Source: Tethya wilhelma (lineage: Eukaryota; Porifera; Demospongiae; Tethyida; Tethyidae). From it: a stretch of DNA of 64,000 bases. A program made the translations under genes and the position numbers. Positions 32,642 through 45,248 of the stretch are shown here, piece by piece. The stretch covers positions 239,256-303,255 of the forward strand of contig CAXIPT010000021.1 in the NCBI GenBank assembly GCA_964030475.1, given 5' to 3'. The notes beneath the pieces are model-generated. The model did not search any database. It saw nothing but the letters and a program-made list of their open reading frames with translations, and was not told the origin of the DNA. Position 1 is the first letter of the stretch. Every line of letters starts with the position of its first letter.

Positions 32642-34349
32642 CGATTTGGCCATTCCTATGTCTCATTACATTTCCAATGTTATTTTCACTTGTGAGACAT
32701 AGGAATGGCCAAATCGTTAAAAAGAAAGCAAACAAAAGGAATAACTGTTTGATTGTGTGCAGAATCATTCCTGTGTGGGCTGCATGTAGTACTCTCTTCC
32801 CATGCTGAGTACCTCATGTTGCCCATAAGAATAATTCTTTACACACTGAAACAGCTATTCCTTCTTGTTTGTTTTCTTTTTTACAATTTGGCCATTCATT
32901 AGATTTCAAATGTTTTTTGAACTTGTTTGTTCCCATTTTTTCATAATTCTACATCACAGTTGAGTTTGTGCGTATACGGTAGTTACTTGTACACTGGATA
33001 TTATTAATCTATGCTATCTGATAGTATAAAAGTCACTGTAAATCAGGTTCAGGAGGCTGGAGCTGTATCTTACAAAATTTACTTGCTTTGCTCATTATCT
33101 TAAAATGACAACTATGTAACAATGTAGTCTATTCACCTCCTAAATATTTAAGACTGACCCTGGTTACAGAGACTTCAGCACAACCAGAAATCTTCAGGTA
33201 TTAAACAGGCAGGGCAACGAATATTCAGATTCCAAATAATGCACACTTGTCTAACTGGAAAAGGGTCGTCAACTTGATTTCAAATGTAGCTAATAAATTA
33301 TTAATGAGTATAGAAATGAATGGCTGCCATACAGAGAAGGCGCTTTTCATCTTGTATCTAGCGACTCAGCTGGAGAGACGAATAACCGATACAAAAAGCA
33401 CGTAAAGACAAAGAAATCAAGTTTATTCGTTCAAGAATCAGATTCTGAAAGCGAGTGGTTTTTGAGAAAAGTCGTTCCAAGATAGAAGAAAAAGAAGAAG
33501 AAAAAGATGGAGAATTGTTTGGCATGTTTGTGTTTGTTACTTTAGCGATGGCTTTAGGCTATGTTTTTAGGCTGAATAGAAAGAGAAAAAAAAGGCTAAA
33601 TAGTAGCTTAACTCTTTAGGGCCTGAATTCATTATGCATACATAATTTGAATTTATGAATAATTAATTAATCTTGGGTTTTGTACATTTTTGTTCTTGCT
33701 TAAGCCTAAGCCACTCTCTCTTGTAGCTAGTTCAGCTTAACTATGATTTTACTAAGCCATAGCTATATCAGTTCTATTCTTGGCTTGCTTTTATTAACTT
33801 CAAAAGCTTGGAAAAACAGAAGTGGTCAAAGTTTGCCAAATGACCTGCATGTTTTTGGCTTTTTTTCTAGCTTGATAAGCAGGACTGCAAAAGCGCTTGC
33901 ATGCAGGTATAGTCTATGCCCCCCTGCACCTCCATAGCTAACGTCAAGCTACTCCTGCAAAGCACTAAGAGAAAAACGTGAGTCTAAACCGACAGTCTCG
34001 ATCTTTACCGCGATCACAACCTTTGAACTCTGTAGCATATATCTCTCCTCCTACTTATCAGAGCTGACTCTAACTTGATATTTTAGTAGAGCACTACATT
34101 GTCTAACTGCATAGCAAGTCTAAAGCCCATAGCTCAAATGCTATGGCTATAAAATAATTAATGTGAAAAATCGCAGATTACGCGATCGTAGAATACGTGC
34201 GTGCGACTTTTGGCGCTGTTGGCCCTAAAGAGTTAAGAAGCCGTTTAGAGCCAAGCGCTCAGTTTTTGCAGAGTTATTCGCTTGAATATTTGTATTGTGC
34301 TAATGGGCCATCCGTGCCATTCCTATGTACCCAGTACTACCGTACTGGG
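32642..34349 (+). mobile_element. Composite hairpin/palindrome element carrying a nested element
   Basis: Hairpin from the N at 32641 to about 32920, middle block with attccaaataatgcacac, and palindrome 34330-34349. The element is interrupted at agcttaa by the 621-bp insertion at 33612-34232. Confidence 0.85.
33612..34232. mobile_element. TTAA-flanked element (piggyBac-like, non-autonomous)
   Basis: Ends ctctttagggcc and ggccctaaagag are exact inverted repeats, flanked by ttaa at 33608-33611 and 34233-34236. The undisrupted host sequence, agtagcttaagaagcc, is seen at 29681-29696, so the TTAA duplication is certain. TTAA targeting is the signature of piggyBac-type transposases. No transposase is encoded. 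Decayed relatives lie at 14140-14690 and 36905-37050. Confidence 0.88.
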
Positions 34350-34449
34350 AATATCACATAATCCATAAAACCTAAAAACCTAATCTCACCAGAGTAAGAA
34401 AAAATAACTAAAATAAGCAGCCGAACCGTTTCCTCTTTTATGCACAAAC

Positions 34450-34610
34450 AATCACAAATACACACACACACACATACATAGGAGTATTGACTCACAGGCC
34501 TTGTTACTGCCTTAGAGCAGCTGGACCGTTTCTTCCTTTAAACTACATATACACAAACACACCCACATACACAACCTCACACACACAGACACATACACAC
34601 ACACACTTAA
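34450..34610 (+). repeat. CA-rich low-complexity tract
   Basis: Runs of acacaca with tacata interruptions. It creates overlapping frames of 68 and 88 codons on both strands that should not be annotated as genes. Confidence 0.85.
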
Positions 34611-36905
34611 GGACTGGGACAGCTGGTCTGCAGCATAAAAATGGTCAACTTTCAACCTCCTCCCTGACAAAACTCCTAGCTGCAATGAACAAACAATTGT
34701 ATTATTTGTGTAGACCATTGTATAAGGAAGCTGTTAAAAACCATGCCCACTAATTAATTAGTAGCCACGTGGTACACGTAAACAAAAGCTGTTAACAGGT
34801 ACGTTTTGCAAAAAGCGGTGATGAAGATCCAAGAATTAAATAAGTTTAACTTATTAAACAAATAACCACAAGAACTTTTACCAGCTCTATATCTATTTAC
34901 AACACAATGGTTTACTTACCTCCTTGAAATATATTTGTTAGATATCCAAAAGGTAAACTTTGGGCACAAAAAACCTAGCTAAACTGTGGAGCAACATCAC
35001 CGCTTTTAGCGTTTAGTAATTTGGCTCTAAATAAGTGGGCGTAGTACCGGTGTCACAGGACCTGAGCTCCCCCCGAAATTTTTCTCCGGGGGAGAATTTC
35101 TCCTAAGGGTGATTTCTCCCCACGGAGTTAATTTCCTAGGACGGAATCTCCCCCCTTAGGATACAAGCTCCCCCCAAACAACAAGAGTTTATACTGTTGT
35201 TGATGGTCATGAGGTACTAAAAAGGCTATGAATGAATATCAGATTGTATACAAGCTTGTAGGACTATGAACCAACGGTGGTCAGACACAAACATTTGGCT
35301 GGACAGAGTCGAATAATATAATAATTTTCTATTTTATCGCTATACTATGACGTGACTGATTGAGGAATGGTAGCTCTATCCCTAGTCCTAGCCCTAGCCC
35401 TAGCTCTAACCCTAGACCTAGCATTTCTACAACATACTATTCTATTCATATCATTTTTCTTTCACAATCAACAAGTTCAAGGCAGAAAAGGCACCCGGAG
35501 CATTGATTATATAGACTACGTACACGGGATTGTCCCATAGTTAACTCATGATGCCTTCCGCATTGTTAATTTTTTGTCGAGTAAAGTTGATTGTACAAGG
35601 AAGGCTGCTTTTCTTTCAAAAAACTCACTCCTCGTACGGGCCAAGAGAAAAAGTAAATTGTAAAAGTAAAGTCAGTTATTTGAACTAGCGTTTTCATAAA
35701 TAAATGCTGGTTTACAGGTTTTATTAGCTAATTTCTAGGCGATCAAAATTGGACCACTTACACTACTTTTTTTGTTCTCCCTCTCCTGTTGGCTGTACGC
35801 TTTATCAATGTGAGCTAGCTGTCTCCATGTCTTGAGAAGGTCTTAGCAGCTGTGTAGCTACGTTGTTTCCTCGTTGCCCGGAAACCCCCTTCCAGCTTAA
35901 AAAAGGGGCAGGGCTCTTATTTCAAGCTTGTGAAACGCGCGTATCTGAGCCTGTATAAAGCTATTGCATGCAGGATTAGAACTCCTGTAAACACAAACTT
36001 TTATGCATCTTAGCGCTTGCATAGCTTTGTTTTCAAGCTTTCTGGAAGTTGGAAACAAAGTTTAACGAAGCTAGCGCTAGCAAGAACACGCTAATTAGGG
36101 AGCGTGTACACCGGAAGTGGGCGTGGCACCCCAAAAATTTTTGCCGCTTCGCGCCATAAACCCTCTCTATAAATCTTAGCTACACCCCTGCTTAGTATAG
36201 GCCCTTAGCCATAGTAGATATTCTCTAGGTCTGTTGTTCGTCAGCTAAGACTGGACAAAGCCGTATTTTGACCAATTTTGCTATCAAAACTTATCATCCC
36301 TCTCCCAGCTGTCTGAACGCAGTAGAGCCAATTTGTGCCCTATCAACTCAAGCACTAATACAAACTATATGCAGTTTGAACGAATATACCTATCAGAGAA
36401 AGAACTGTGGGTCGAAAATGAGCAGCATGTCATGTACTGTTTTGATACAGCTGTACACACACAGAACTAAAAACTTCTTAAGCGTATGCAATACGCGGTT
36501 GCAAACATTTTAGTGACTATTTATGACTTATTCTTATCTTTTGGGGTCGTCTTGTAGCTGCTGTTCGTTGGTTTTTGACTTCTCTAGAAAAACAGCTGTA
36601 AAATTGACAATGCCGAGTGCTTCACCAAAATGTGTCATGTGACCTCCATTTCCAATCCCGGGTACGTATGCCTATATAATCTATGCTCAGAGCGCCAGTC
36701 CTATGGGAGGAGTCCCAGTCCTAGGGCAAAATCTCCAGGGGGGAGGAAATATCCTTAGACCGAATCCTCCGGGGGAGGAGATTTTACCTGGAGTGAATAT
36801 CCTATGACTCCGGATTTAACTTACGCACGTGACGTTCACGTTAATATTTGTATAAACATTCCTCATTAAGCCCATTGCGCGTGTGCGCGTTTACATCCAG
36901 TCCTT
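34608..36905 (+). repeat. Dispersed repeat, split by a 1.77-kb insertion
   Basis: 34608-35046 and 36814-36905 together align with the uninterrupted copy at 48349-48980 (shared ctgcagcataaaaatggtc, aaagcggtgatgaag, cctcattaagcccattgcgc). Confidence 0.85.
35047..36813. mobile_element. 1.77-kb non-autonomous element with CCGG ends
   Basis: Ends CCGGTGTCACAGGA and, reverse-complemented, CCGGAGTCATAGGA. Both ends carry clusters of tctcccccc / gggggag motifs over about 120 bp. The interior has no long frame. Its boundaries are supported by the uninterrupted repeat at 48349-48980. The target duplication is unclear (2-3 bp at most). Subterminal motif clusters with short TIRs recall EnSpm/CACTA organisation, but the ends are not CACTA. 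Confidence 0.75.
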
Positions 36906-37050
36906 AAATCTTTTGGGCCGACAGCGCCAAAAGTCGCACGTGCGTATTCTATTATCGCGTAATCTGCGATTTTTCGCTTTTATTATTTTATAGCCATAGC
37001 ATTTGAGCTATGGGCTTTAGACTTGCTATGCTTATTATGCTTGCTATAAG
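36905..37050 (-). repeat. TTAA-element end fragment
   Basis: ttaaatcttttgggccgaca followed by gcgccaaaagtcgcacg matches, in reverse, the right end of the element at 33612-34232. Only about 145 bp are retained. Confidence 0.75.
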
Positions 37051-37512
37051 GAGGGAGAGGGCCTGGGAGCTCATGTCACGCACGTGACCAAAAAGATAGA
37101 ACCTAGGTAGAACCTACTTTAATGAGCATAGGCATGCTGTAACACCACAAAGCCGCCATGCCCACGCATTCAGTTCTGTCAATGTTCCCGCGCGAGAGCA
37201 AGAGCTCGGGCTCACCGTGAAGACTGCTTCACGTATGACTATTCACTTACACAGCTATTTATGGCAAAGTTTGTACAACACTTGAGTTGCAACTTATTCT
37301 TTGAAATTTTTGACACGAGGTAGCATGCGCTTGAATAATATACTGTTCTACTTGCATTACATCATCAATACATCTAAATAAAACACAATCACTGAGCTTG
37401 AGGCGCACACTTGTGATGAGTCACATTCTGACACAGCACTATTGAGTCTAAAAATAAACTCATCCAGTCACAACACTGAATCAGAGCAGTGAAGTCTTAG
37501 TGAACCATGGAT
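37051..37512. other. No recognised gene
   Basis: Includes a cacgcacgtgac motif near 37076 and a cgcgcgagagcaag patch. No supported frame. Confidence 0.5.
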
Positions 37513-37515
37513 ATT

Positions 37516-38541
37516 CCCAGTACGGTAGTACTGGGTACACAGGAATGGCACGGATGGCCCATTAGCGCAATACAAATATTCACGCGAATAACTTCTTAGC
37601 ACTAAAAGGCTTCTAAAGCTCCTATTTAGCTTTTTCTCTTTCTAATGAGCCCAAAAACATGGCCTAAAAACATCGCTAAAGTAACAAACATGCCAAACCT
37701 CCAATTTTCTCCATCTTTTTCTTCTTTTTTTTCTCAACTTTTATCAGAGACTATCCACTTTTAGAAGCTGATTCTTAAACGAACAAACTTAGTTTCTTCC
37801 GGTACAGTCGCTTTTGCCATTGGTTTTTAGCGCCTCTCATTGAGCAGCTAGATACAAGGCGAAAAGCGCCTCCTCCATATGGCCGCCATTAATTTATACA
37901 CTCATGCATAATTCATTAGCTTCTAGAAAATTTGAATTGACGACCCTTTCCACACACAAAAGTGTGCGTTATTTGGAATTAAATGCACTGAAGTTGCCTG
38001 GAACTATTTTGTGATACTTGGTTGCTCTTCTCAAGAGATGAATCAGGACTTTGATTATCATAACATATAGAAAGACAAGTAAATCTTATGATACAGCTCC
38101 TGCCTCCAAATGACTGAGATGTGTGTTTCACTCAGGCTACACAAGTGTGACCGTTGTTCAAGTACCAGCTCAGCAGCCCGCCGCTGGCTCAGTGAGTTTG
38201 GCTTGCCAGACTACTAGCTACACACACCAACTCAAATGTAATTTGTAGAATTATGGAAAAATGAGAACAAACAAGTAAAAAAAACATTTGAAATGTAATG
38301 AGACACAGGAATGGCTAAATCGTAAAAAGAATGCAAACAAGATAGAATGGCTGGTTAAAGTGTGTAAGAAATTCTTCCTGTGGGCAAAATGAGAGACTCA
38401 ATAAGGAGATTGTTAAATGCAGCCCATACAGGAAGAATTCTGCACACTTTAACCAGCCATTCCATCTTGTTTGCGTTCTTTTTACGATTTAGCCATTCCT
38501 GTGTCTCATTACATTTCCAATGTTTTTTTTACTTGTATATA
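37516..38541 (-). mobile_element. Composite hairpin/palindrome element, complete, reversed
   Basis: Palindrome 37516-37535, then the block in reverse, then the hairpin at 38271-38541. Same organisation and length as the copy at 28752-29803. Confidence 0.88.
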
Positions 38542-38793
38542 TATAGTGTACTAGAAAAAATATATATACAAGTAAAAAAATATACAAGTAAGTAAGCTGT
38601 TGTCAATTTGACTCAATAAATTGAGGTATTGACTTGTAGGTTACATAACACCCTATCACAAATTTTATATGTAGTTTATACAAGCCATAGATCTTAAACT
38701 ACCACTTATTTTTATAAGTCTACCTGCATCGAATGTTCAGCGTTGATCTCCATCACTCTGGATCTCCTGGCGTACACTAACACAGCCCAAGGG

Positions 38794-39155
38794 CAGTGGC
38801 GGATGTAGGAAATTGAATAGGGGGGTTCTAATCAATGCGCGCGGAGCGCGCTAAAAAATTTTACGTAGCCACGCCCACTTCCGGTCCCAACAGCCCCGCC
38901 CCTTTAACGCTCGTGCAGCTAAAATTTTGCCAAAAAAGCCTGAATGGAAGAAAAAACGGCAAGAAAGAGACAGAAACTATATTTTTCACAAAAGACTAAT
39001 ATTCAGCATGATTTTGAGTTGCTTTTAGTAGTTTTAAGTTGAAAGGAGGGTTCCAGCTTGGCCTTTTCCAATCTGTACAGTTAATTATAATGCGAGGTCT
39101 CAGCTGAAAGGGGGGTTCCGTAGAACCCTGTGAACCACCCCTGGATCCGCCACTG
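38794..39155. mobile_element. hAT-like MITE, copy 2
   Basis: cagtggcggatgtagg … ggatccgccactg, closely matching 17393-17745 in the same orientation. Confidence 0.82.
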
Positions 39156-39267
39156 CAGAGCACAGACAAAGATTCTGGACGGTCACTGGTTCATTAAAAT
39201 TATGATCACATGATTTACTCGTAGAAAAGGGGTTAAATTTTAAGTGGCTAACCTTCTCTCCCTAGTG

Positions 39268-39440
39268 GCTAGTGAAGCAGCCCCACCCGTAAAATCTCGT
39301 CTGCAGCTCGCCAAGGTATGCCCCTCCCCTCTCGTGCAAAAAAATCAATTTCACGCGCGCGTCGCGAATTACACTAAAACCGCCGATTACTACAAACAAA
39401 GTTTGGTACTACCTGGTCGGTTTTCCAAAATTTGGTCACT
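39268..39440 (+). repeat. Dispersed repeat, copy 2 of 2
   Basis: Matches 311-482, including the aaaaccgccgattacta block. It ends where the OTU-domain relic begins. Confidence 0.75.
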
Positions 39441-40160
39441 TTTTATGCTTAGTTTGATGAGCATAGTGGTAGTATTGATATGTTCATTAGAAGGTTTATT
39501 GAAACATATGTACATGTTCAAACTACTGCTCAACGAAACAGAACTAGTCTTGTTGAGAGTAGCATCCACCCTGCCATGTTGACAGTTGTAAAAGCTATCT
39601 CCACTACTGGAGATGGTTACTGTCTTTACAATGCCATATCTCTACTGCTGAGTGGGCATGAAAATCTTAAACATGATCTAAGATTTTTCACTGTATGTTC
39701 ACTTGATAAACACAAACAACTGTTTCATGTGTAAATTGCACAAACAACTGTTCATATAGATAACTTTGATGCTGCTCAGGAGTACAACAGGATCATGTGG
39801 AAGGCTGTGAGATGAAAGGCATGTACCATATTCAGGCTATGTCACTGATCCTGAATAGACCCATCTTCAGCTACACTAACTGGAGAGATGCTTATATGAG
39901 ATTATTAAACGACAGGAACTTGAAGTTGTCTGAGTTGGCATTTAGTTTCCTTAATAAACTTGCATGTTATCATTTTCATGTATGGTACACCAGAGCATAT
40001 CTACAAGATTCATGAGTAAGAGCATTTGGCTGAACCTCCTATTTGTATTCAGTTACTGAATGATCATTTCACTGCATTGATGTACCATAATAATTTGGCT
40101 AACACTGAGCATCTACCTGTGCCTCTTCATGTGCCATTTACTGCTAGTAGCTAGACTACA
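39440..40160 (+). pseudogene. OTU-like cysteine protease relic of a transposon
   Basis: In shifting plus frames: FDEHSGSIDMFIRRFIET, then VKAISTTGDGYCLYNAIS, which is the OTU catalytic-Cys motif (usually GDGNCLF/Y), then MYHIQAMSLILNRPIF, and NDHFTALMYH carrying the catalytic His. A stop at 39452 and frame changes near 39740, 39800 and 40020 break it. OTU domains are found in many transposon proteins, including Helitrons. It sits directly upstream of a CACTA transposase relic, but belonging to the same element is not proven. A second, shorter copy is at 49030-49238. Confidence 0.75.
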
Positions 40161-40293
40161 TACAGCCAGTTGTAGTATGAACTGAGTATTGATGGTTAAA
40201 ATAATTGCGGATCATGGTCCGATCAGTTTATGCTGATCCCCATACTGCAGTCAAAGTTTACTCGAAAAAAAATTAGTTAGGCCTTGTTATACT

Positions 40294-41969
40294 GTGACAC
40301 TTCCATCAATGGTCTTTGGTGTAGATAAAGGAGGAGAAGTGGCACCTACATTCCGTGATTGTGCTGGAGAGACAGATGATCAGCGTGATGCCAACTCTGA
40401 TGAGATGGACTATGAAGAAACGATAAGCACAAGTATTCCTCTACTAGAAGATGAATGGATGAGTGAATATTCAGGTATGTATTTTTTGCATTGTTCATGC
40501 AGTCATGTATGGATTTTTTAGGTTTTGCTTTATATACTTGTACCCATGGTACACTTCTCATTGTTTGTAGCCACTGATGGTGAAGAAACATGGGAACAAG
40601 ATGATCTTGAGTTTGAAGACAATGGAATATGTGCTGATACAGAGTGCAGTGCACCTACAGTACCGATGTTCAGTGAGCAAGAGAGCAATAACCATCAAAG
40701 TGCTCAGTCGTTGTCAAGGTGGATTGTAGGTTTCTTGTTTGTTTTGCAAGCTAAGCATCACATTCATAATGCTGCTATTGACCTTGTTCTCAAGTTTATG
40801 TTGGCAGTGTTTTGTGTCTTGGGTCGTTTCTCAACTGTTGTTAGTATGCTTTACAAGTCATTTCCTTCTTTACACGTAATGAGGTCACAGTTTGCTGATA
40901 TTTCATTTGCCAAACACCCTGTCTGTCCCAAGTGTCATAAGGTCTATGACACTTATGAAAGTTGTATTGAGTCAGTTGGAAGTACAAAATCAAGTAAGTA
41001 TTGTACCCATGTTGAATTTCCGAACCATCCTTACAAGTCTTTTCGCCGTGGGTGCAAAGCTTTGCTTTTAAAAAGTGTACAGTTTGTATCTGTTCGGAAA
41101 ATGCTGTACCCATCAAAATGTACTGCTATAGTGGTCTGAAGTCAACCCTTCATAAAATTCTATTGCGTCCAACTTTTATTTCCAACTGTCAGCTGTGGAA
41201 GTCACGACCTGTCAATGACTTAGTGCTCTCAGATGTATATGATGGAAGGAATTTTTGAGTGTAGCCGGCTTGCCATTTCTAGCTGCTCCTTACACTTTTG
41301 GACTATAATGATGAACATAGATTGGTTTGAACCCTATGAACATATAATCTGTGCTATAGGTGCTATTTATCTTACAATAATGAACCTTCCTCGCTCTATT
41401 CGATATAAATTAGAAAATACTATCATTCTTGGCATTATCCCTAGCCCCAATGAACCTTCTAGTATCAACAACCACTTGTATGTGAACTACTACATTTTTG
41501 GGCTGGTGTGAAATTGCCTGTCCATACTTCGTCTGGAATTGTCGAAGAGGTTGTAAAGTGTGCTTTATTGTGTGTGTGTTGTGATTTGCCAGCAGGCCGA
41601 AAAGTCTTCTTTCATATAATGCCAAGTTAGGCTGTTCAAGGTGTTTGAAAGAATTTCCTGGATCTGTCGGAGATGCTAGAAATTATTCTGGTTTTGAGTG
41701 GCTACCAAGATCAAATAGTCAACATCGAGAGAGGGTTCAAGAACTGAAAAGGTGCAAAACCAAGACTGACCTAACAAAGAAAGAGTCTGCTTTTGGGTGT
41801 AGATGTAGTAGTCTCCTGGAGTTACCCTATTTTGACCCTGTATGATTTTTAGCTATTTATCCGATGCACAACCTCTTCCTCGGAACTGGAAAACGTGTCC
41901 CCTTCATATGGATAGAGTTAGACCTACTGAACAAAAAGCACTTCGATAATATCCAACAATTTGTAGATA
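40294..41969 (+). pseudogene. EnSpm/CACTA transposase (Tnp2-type), copy 1
   Basis: An acidic exon (40294-40474) ends at tcag/gtatgt, and the next starts at 40571 after ttgtttgtag; the phase joins as GCC, so a 96-bp intron is credible. Then KHHIHNAAIDLVLKFM, CPKCHKVYD, DVYDG, NIDWFEPYEH, AIYLTIMNLPRSIRYKLEN, GIIPSPNEPS, then CSRCLKEFPG, PMHNLFLGTGKR: the conserved core order of Tnp2-like CACTA transposases. Frameshifts near 41115 and 41285 disrupt it, and small deletions remove residues kept in copy 2 (for example DRSKW becomes EW). The reading frame is cut by a MITE at 41970. Confidence 0.85.
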
Positions 41970-42472
41970 CTCAGGTACATTAAGGCACGGGACCCTCATT
42001 AAAATGAAAAAATATGCGTATTGCCTGTAACTTTCTTACCAACAGTGCTGTCGTCATGGAAACATGCGTACAAAGAATCGACTTACCATGTACTTAATAA
42101 AATTTACCACTCCATCTTGGTTACTTGTTGCCATGGAGAGGTGTGCAATAAATGGAAAGGCTTTCGTATCTCACCGTGGCAACAAGTAATCAAGACGGAG
42201 TGGTAAATTTTATTAAGTACAAGGTAAGTCGATTCTCACATAAAAGTTTGGTTGCCATGGAAACAGGTCTTCAGCTCCGCATAATTAATTATTCATTAAT
42301 TGAAAATATTTAACGAGTGGTAAGTCACATGACCAAGATGTTGGTGCAAGTATGTTAAGCATCATGCAAAGTCTTTGTACGCTTGTTTCCATGACAACAG
42401 CACTGTTGTTCAGAAAGTTATAGGCAATACGCGTATTTTTTAATGAGGGTCCCATGCCTTAATGTACCTGAG
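41970..42472. mobile_element. MITE inside the CACTA transposase, copy 1
   Basis: Ends ctcaggtacattaaggca and its reverse complement; arms continue through gggaccctcattaaaa. The core has gttgccatgg motifs and a cacatgacc motif shared with 8915-9570. The transposase frame resumes on the far side (tatggttgtaccatcagac). Confidence 0.88.
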
Positions 42473-42518
42473 AAGTATGGTTGTACCATCAGACGTAGGT
42501 CACATACCTACTTAAATN

Positions 42519-43302
42519 TGCTTTTGGTATCGTTTTTCTGTGTCTCTCGTTAGGTGGCTAGATACATGGCGAAAAGCGCCTTCTCCGTATGGCAGCCATT
42601 CATTTCTACACTCATGCATAATTCATTAGCTACTTGAACATTTCAAAGTGACGACCCTTTTCCAGATATAAGTGTGCGTTATTTGGAATCTGAATATTCG
42701 CTGCCTGCCTGCTTTACCTGAAGATTTCTGGTTGTGCTGAGCTCTCTGTAATCTTTCAGTCTTCAATATTTAGGAGGTGAATAGACTTCTTTAATGTTAC
42801 ACTTATTATGTTGTTTTCATTATAAGAAGATGAGTAAAGCTAGTAAATTTTGATACACTCCAGCCTCCGATGCTGAGATGCTTCACTTTACTGATAGCAT
42901 ACCAGTAGCTAGATTATACAAGCTATAATATTCATGCTGATATATAGAGTACAAGTAACTACCGTATATATACACACAAACTCGAGCTCAAATGTGATTC
43001 ATAGAATTATGAAAAAATGAGAACAAACAAGTAAAAAAAAACATTGGAAATGTAATGATACATAGGAATGGCCAAATCGTAAAAAGAAAGCAAACAAGAT
43101 GGAATGGCTGGCAGAGTGTGTAAAGAATTATTCCTATGGGCAACATGAGGGACTCAACATTGGAAGAGAGTACTACATGCAGCCCACCCAGGAAGAATTC
43201 TGCACACACTCTGCCAGCCATTCCATCTTGTTTGCTTTCTTTTTACGATTTGGCCATTCCTATGTATCATTACATTTCCAATGTTTTTTTTTTACTTGTA
43301 TA
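42519..43302 (-). mobile_element. Composite element, truncated at an N, reversed
   Basis: Begins inside the element directly after the N at 42518 and runs to the hairpin at 43028-43302. It separates the two CACTA copies. The palindrome end is missing. Confidence 0.85.
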
Positions 43303-44754
43303 CTTGTACTCATGGTACACTTCTCATTGTTTGTAGCCACTGATGGTGAAGAAACCGACAACAAGATGATCTTGAGTTTGAAGACGATGGAATATGTGCT
43401 GATACAGAGTGCAGTGCACCTACAGTACCGATGTTCAGTGAGCAAGAGAGCAATAACCATCAAAGTGCTCAGTCGTTGTTAAGGTGGATTGTAGGTTTCT
43501 TGTTTGTTTTGCAAGCTAAGCATCACATTCATAATGCTGCTATTGACCTTGTTCTCAAGTTTATGTTGGCAGTGTTTTGTGTCTTGGGTCGTTTCTCAAC
43601 TGTTGTTAGTATGCTTTACAAGTCATTTCCTTCTTTACACGTAATGAGGTCACAGTTTGCTGATATTTCATTTGCCAAACATCCTGTCTGTCCCAAGTGT
43701 CATAAGGTCTATGACACTTATGAAAGTTGTATTGAGTCAGTTGGAAGTACAAAATCAAGTAAGTATTGTACCCATGTTGAATTTCTGAACCATCCTTACA
43801 AATCTTTTCGCCGTGGGTGCAAAGCTTTGCTTTTAAAAAGTGTACAGTTTGTATCTGTTCGGAAAATGCTGTACCCATCAAAATGTACTGCTATAGTGGT
43901 CTGAAGTCAACCCTTCATAAAATTCTATTGCGTCCAACTTTTATTTCCAACTGTCAGCTGTGGAAGTCACGACCTGTCAATGACTTAGTGCTCTCAGATG
44001 TATATGATGGTCAAATTTGGAAGGAATTTTTGAGTGTAGCCGACTTGCCATTTCTAGCTGTTCCTTACACTTTTGGACTATAATGATGAACATAGATTGG
44101 TTTGAACCCTATGAACATATAATCTGTGCTATAGGTGCTATTTATCTTACAATAATGAACCTTCCTCGCTCTATTCGATATAAATTAGAAAATACTATCA
44201 TTCTTGGCATTATCCCTAGCCCCAATGAACCTTCTAGTATCAACCCTTACCTGCAACCACTTGTATGTGAACTACTACATTTTTGGTCTGGTGTGAAATT
44301 GCCTGTCCATACTTCGTCTGGAATTGTCGAAGAGGTTGTAAAGTGTGTTTTATTGTGTGTGTGTTGTGATTTGCCAGCAGGCCGAAAAGTCTTCTTTCAT
44401 ATAATGCCAAGTTAGGCTGTTCAAGGTGTTTGAAAGAATTTCCTGGATCTGTCGGAGATGCTAGAAATTATTCTGGTTTTGATCGATCAAAGTGGCTACC
44501 AAGATCAAATAGTCAACATCGAGAGAGGGTTCAAGAACTGAAAAGGTGCAAAACCAAGACTGACCTAACAAAGACTTTTGGGTGTAGATATAGTAGTCTC
44601 CTGGAGTTACCTTATTTTGACCCTGTACGATTTTTAGCTATTTATCCGATGCACAACCTCTTCCTCGGAACTGGAAAACGTGTCCCCTTCATATGGATAG
44701 AGTTAGACCTACTGAACAAAAAGCACTTCGATAATATCCAACAATTTGTAGATA
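43303..44754 (+). pseudogene. EnSpm/CACTA transposase (Tnp2-type), copy 2
   Basis: Nearly identical to 40543-41969, sharing its frameshifts (near 43878 and 44075), so the copies separated after the gene died. It starts within the intron, right after the hairpin's acttgta end. It keeps segments lost from copy 1: DVYDGQIWKEF, SSINPYLQPLVCELLHFW and FDRSKWLPRSN. It lacks the acidic first exon. PMHNLFLGTGKR precedes the MITE at 44755. Confidence 0.85.
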
Positions 44755-45248
44755 CTCAGGGCACGGGACCCTCATTAAAATGAAAAAATATGCGTATTGC
44801 CTGTAACTTTCTTACCAACAGTGCTGTTGTCATGGAAACATGCGTACAAAGAATCGACTTACCATGTACTTAATAAAATTTACCACTCAGTCTTGGTTAC
44901 TTGTTGCCATGGAGAGGTGTGCAATAAATGGAAAGGCTTTCGTATCTCACCATGGCAACAAGTAATCAAGACGGAGTGGTAAATTTTATTAAGTACAAGG
45001 TAAGTCGATTCTCACATAAAAGTTTGGTTGCCATGGAAACAGGTCTTCAGCTCCGCCTAATTAATTATTCATTAATTGAAAATATTTAACGAGTGGTAAG
45101 TCACATGACCAAGATGTTGGTGCAAGTATGTTAAGCATCATGCAAAGTCTTTGTACGCTTGTTTCCATGACAACAGCACTGTTGTTCAGAAAGTTATAGG
45201 CAATACGCGTATTTTTTAATGAGGGTCCCATGCCTTAATGTACCTGAG
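44755..45248. mobile_element. MITE inside the CACTA transposase, copy 2
   Basis: Same MITE at the same position as in copy 1 (41970-42472), with the first few bases of the left arm deleted (ctcagggcacggg). Shared position shows common descent of the two loci. Confidence 0.88.

Noticed and set aside
34487..34753. Overlapping frames on both strands
   Set aside because: They arise from a CA-rich tract that is free of stops in several frames.
40525..40570. Alternative start of the CACTA exon at 40525
   Set aside because: These codons fall inside the intron 40475-40570, whose GT/AG ends and phase fit the upstream acidic exon.
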